Source: Saccharopolyspora_D taberi (GTDB lineage: Bacteria; Actinomycetota; Actinomycetes; Mycobacteriales; Pseudonocardiaceae). Taken from it: a stretch of DNA of 54,384 nucleotides. The notes under the pieces were generated by a model that saw only the letters and a program-made list of their open reading frames with translations, was not told the origin of the DNA and did no database searches. Position numbers and translations under genes: made by a program. Shown here piece by piece: positions 52,618 through 54,384 of this stretch (position 1 is its first letter; each line of letters opens with the position of its first letter). The DNA is taken from contig NZ_BAAAUX010000043.1 in NCBI RefSeq assembly GCF_039534165.1, positions 1-54,384 on the forward strand, in the 5' to 3' direction.

Positions 52618-53513
52618 CCACCACCTCGCCGGCCCACCGGCTCGCCGTCGGTGCGAGCTTCCTGCTGCTCGCGTCCGCCGCCTTCCACACCGTGGTCCTC
52701 CTGCTTGTCGGCGGTCCGTGGGACGGCCCGGTCTCCTGGCGAAAACCGATCACGTTCGGGCTGTCCTTCGGGGTCAGCGTGCTCACCGTCACCTGGATCT
52801 GCAGTCTCCTCCCGCCCGCCGCGCGCACCCGCGCTCTCCTGCTGGGCGCGTTCACCTCGGCGGCCCTGCTGGAGACGAGCCTGATAACCCTTCAGGCATG
52901 GCGCGGTGTTCCCGCGCACTTCAACACCGAGACCACCTTCGACACCGCAGTCACCCGCGCCCTCGCGTTCGGCGGCGTCGTCCTCATCGCGGTCGTCATC
53001 GCACTCACCATCGCCGCACTGCGCCCCAACCCGGCAACCGCCCCCAGCATGCGGCTCGCGCTTCGCGCCGGACTGGTGGCGCTCACCCTGTCCATGGCGG
53101 CCGGAGCGGTGATGATCGCCTACGGACTGACGCTGGAGAGCGCGGGCCGTGCGGCCGACGCCTACCAGTCGGCGGGCTTCCTGCGCCCTGCCCATGCCGT
53201 CACCATGCATGCCGTCCTGCTGCTGCCCTCCCTGGCCTGGCTGCTGAGCCGTACCCGGCGGCCGGAAGCAGAACGGCTACGCCTGATCCGCCTCACCGTC
53301 GCCGCGTACGGCGCCATCGCCGCGCTGGTCACCGCCGCAGCCACCGTCGGTCTCACCCTCGCCGGCCCGGCCACCACAGCCGCAGTCAGCGCAGCCATCA
53401 CGATCGCCCCCGCACTGGCGTTCTTCGCCTTCGGCGGATCGCCGGTCACACGGGAACCGACTCGCAAGCCGACCCGGAAGCCATTGAAAACAGGGAGAAC
53501 TGGCTATGTGTGA
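52614..53513 (+). CDS. Multi-pass membrane protein, function unknown
   Basis: A 299-aa protein with about seven helices, including LAVGASFLLLASAAFHTVVLLLV, ITFGLSFGVSVLTVTWICSLL, GGVVLIAVVIALTIAAL, AGLVALTLSMAAGAVMIAYGL and a conserved-looking PAHAVTMHAVLLLPSLAWLLS with histidines in helices 1, 5 and 6. Histidines at membrane positions could bind heme or metal, unproven. GTG 52614 overlaps the previous stop by four bases. A pair of alternative hairpins follows. Confidence 0.72.
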   Translation: MTTTSPAHRLAVGASFLLLASAAFHTVVLLLVGGPWDGPVSWRKPITFGLSFGVSVLTVTWICSLLPPAARTRALLLGAFTSAALLETSLITLQAWRGVPAHFNTETTFDTAVTRALAFGGVVLIAVVIALTIAALRPNPATAPSMRLALRAGLVALTLSMAAGAVMIAYGLTLESAGRAADAYQSAGFLRPAHAVTMHAVLLLPSLAWLLSRTRRPEAERLRLIRLTVAAYGAIAALVTAAATVGLTLAGPATTAAVSAAITIAPALAFFAFGGSPVTREPTRKPTRKPLKTGRTGYV

Positions 53514-53521
53514 ATCGTGCG

Positions 53522-53565
53522 CCCCACCCGCTGGTGGGGGTTGATCTTGAACGAGATCAACCCCC
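53522..53565 (+). terminator. Two overlapping hairpins after the membrane operon
   Basis: CCCCACC/GGTGGGG (53522-53528, 53533-53539) and GGGGGTTGATCT/AGATCAACCCCC (53536-53547, 53554-53565) share bases 53536-53539, so only one can form fully. The second is a strong terminator-like stem of 12 bp. Confidence 0.65.
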
Positions 53566-54133
53566 GGCGTCCCGACCAGGCGCTATGCGCCCCCAGCAGG
53601 GCGCGAAAAGCAGGGGCAACGCCAGATGGTGGGCGGTTGGTGCTGAAACAGACCTACGGGGTTGGCTCGGTGTCGAGGTAGACGTGACGGATTACCCGGA
53701 TGGATCGTCGTGCGGACAGCGGCGTTTCTGGCATGGCCACAGTCGAATCGGTGTCTCAACTTATCGTGCCCTTGGCAGGAGCGCCCAAGAGTGGGGCCGG
53801 GTTTGGCCAGCGGTTTTCGGGTGGGGTGCTGGTGGTCGAGCGTGCGCATTCGCTGGCGTGACGTGCCGGGCGCCAGCCCTGGCGTCCCGGCTGCTGCGGT
53901 TTGCGCGGCAGCTGTGACGGCATCTTCGGGCCGCCGTGGATCTCTACTGTGCAGAACTGCCGCCATGGCGAGCAGGTGAACCAAGATCGTGTTGGGTGGG
54001 GTTGTTGTGTCTGGGTTCGGAATGGTAAGCGTTTGCCGACACGCCGAGGGCTTCCGAAGCGTTTCCCGGGTGTGTTGTGCACAGTCGGATAACGCTGTGG
54101 TGGACGGCAACCCATCACCCCTGTTCGGGCAGG
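53566..54133 (+). other. Candidate CRISPR leader, no gene seen
   Basis: A 568-bp stretch with no recognisable protein on either strand; the frames that run through it also run across the CRISPR repeats. It lies at the side of the array expected for a leader if the repeats read GTGGCG to GCAAC in the transcript direction. Little AT-rich sequence is visible, so leader status is inference. Confidence 0.5.
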
Positions 54134-54384
54134 GTGGCGTCGGCCCGCCAGGGCCGACGAGGATCGCAACACGCAGGGCCGCTGTGGGTGTGGCCGCACC
54201 GGTCCGGTGGCGTCGGCCCGCCAGGGCCGACGAGGATCGCAACTTCTTGAACCGCGGCGCACCGACGCGACGTCCGGAAGTGGCGTCGGCCCGCCAGGGC
54301 CGACGAGGATCGCAACCATGTGGTCACCGTCGGCTCGCCGGTGCCGGGCAGGTGGCGTCGGCCCGCCAGGGCCGACGAGGATCG
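54134..54384 (+). CRISPR. CRISPR array, 37-nt repeats (runs off the edge)
   Basis: Four copies start at 54134, 54207, 54280 and 54352 (the last cut by the window end after 33 nt). Spacers are 36, 36 and 35 nt and unrelated to each other. Repeats are identical over their visible length and contain the palindrome GTCGGCCC/GGGCCGAC, ending in GGATCGCAAC. The ending AAC with an eight-base handle ATCGCAAC suggests a type I or III system. No cas genes in the window. Confidence 0.96.

Noticed and set aside
53583..54242. 219-codon minus-strand frame running from the leader into the CRISPR array
   Set aside because: It translates the repeats themselves (SSALAGRRH-like repeats), has no ribosome site or domain, and is explained by the array.

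Overview
The window is high-GC actinomycete DNA. Mycothiol-era and Pseudonocardiaceae-type families, GTG starts, DmdR/IdeR-type iron boxes and cobalamin control of a class I ribonucleotide reductase point to a Pseudonocardiaceae member, perhaps Saccharopolyspora; this placement is inference from gene content only. The left edge is the 3' end of a 5S rRNA gene, so a ribosomal RNA operon ends here.

Layout, left to right. 1-6.4 kb: 5S rRNA end and terminator, ilvD, a 35-bp tandem repeat, a small zinc-ribbon protein, and nrdA-nrdB (minus strand) behind a cobalamin riboswitch; the NrdB radical site reads Phe with a Glu first ligand, the class Ic signature. 6.5-12 kb: a GH3 beta-glucosidase, a membrane Ser/Thr kinase and an ABC-F ATPase. 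12-16.4 kb: an iron-box-controlled siderophore-binding lipoprotein, a DUF574-type methyltransferase, a frameshifted small gene, and a divergent Gfo/Idh oxidoreductase/TetR pair sharing an operator. 16.5-22 kb: a quinone-oxidoreductase-like protein, tRNA-Lys, an L,D-transpeptidase, tRNA-His, orn and an acyl-CoA synthetase. 22-28.2 kb: small conserved proteins, a TPP-riboswitch thiD-tenA pair, a pyruvyl-transferase-like protein, an iron-box DUF2218 gene and a coiled-coil DivIVA-like gene with a membrane partner.

28.5-40.6 kb is a hydroxamate siderophore locus: an MbtK/IucB-type N-acyltransferase with a long N-terminal extension, a bimodular NRPS (C-A-T-C-A-T-TE), MbtH, an MFS exporter, a siderophore-interacting reductase and an ornithine/lysine N-monooxygenase. 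Iron boxes precede the acyltransferase, the NRPS and the reductase, and further boxes precede the binding protein at 13.1 kb and the DUF2218 gene at 26.7 kb. By eye the first adenylation domain reads as threonine; the second fits an N-hydroxy-N-acyl amino acid. No dihydroxybenzoate genes or aryl carrier protein are present, so the starter acyl group is unknown.

40.6-54.4 kb: an LLM flavin oxidoreductase, DUF3817-ctaB, a long-hairpin MITE-like element flanked by near-direct repeats, a MazE/MazF pair, a DinB-like protein, a snapalysin-type protease, a GAP1-like conflict protein, a 5'-nucleotidase homologue that has lost several metal ligands, a MerR/hydrolase divergent pair, a Pro-rich membrane protein, an I36-type secreted inhibitor, two overlapping membrane-protein genes, and the start of a CRISPR array (37-nt repeats) that runs off the right edge. 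No cas genes are inside the window.
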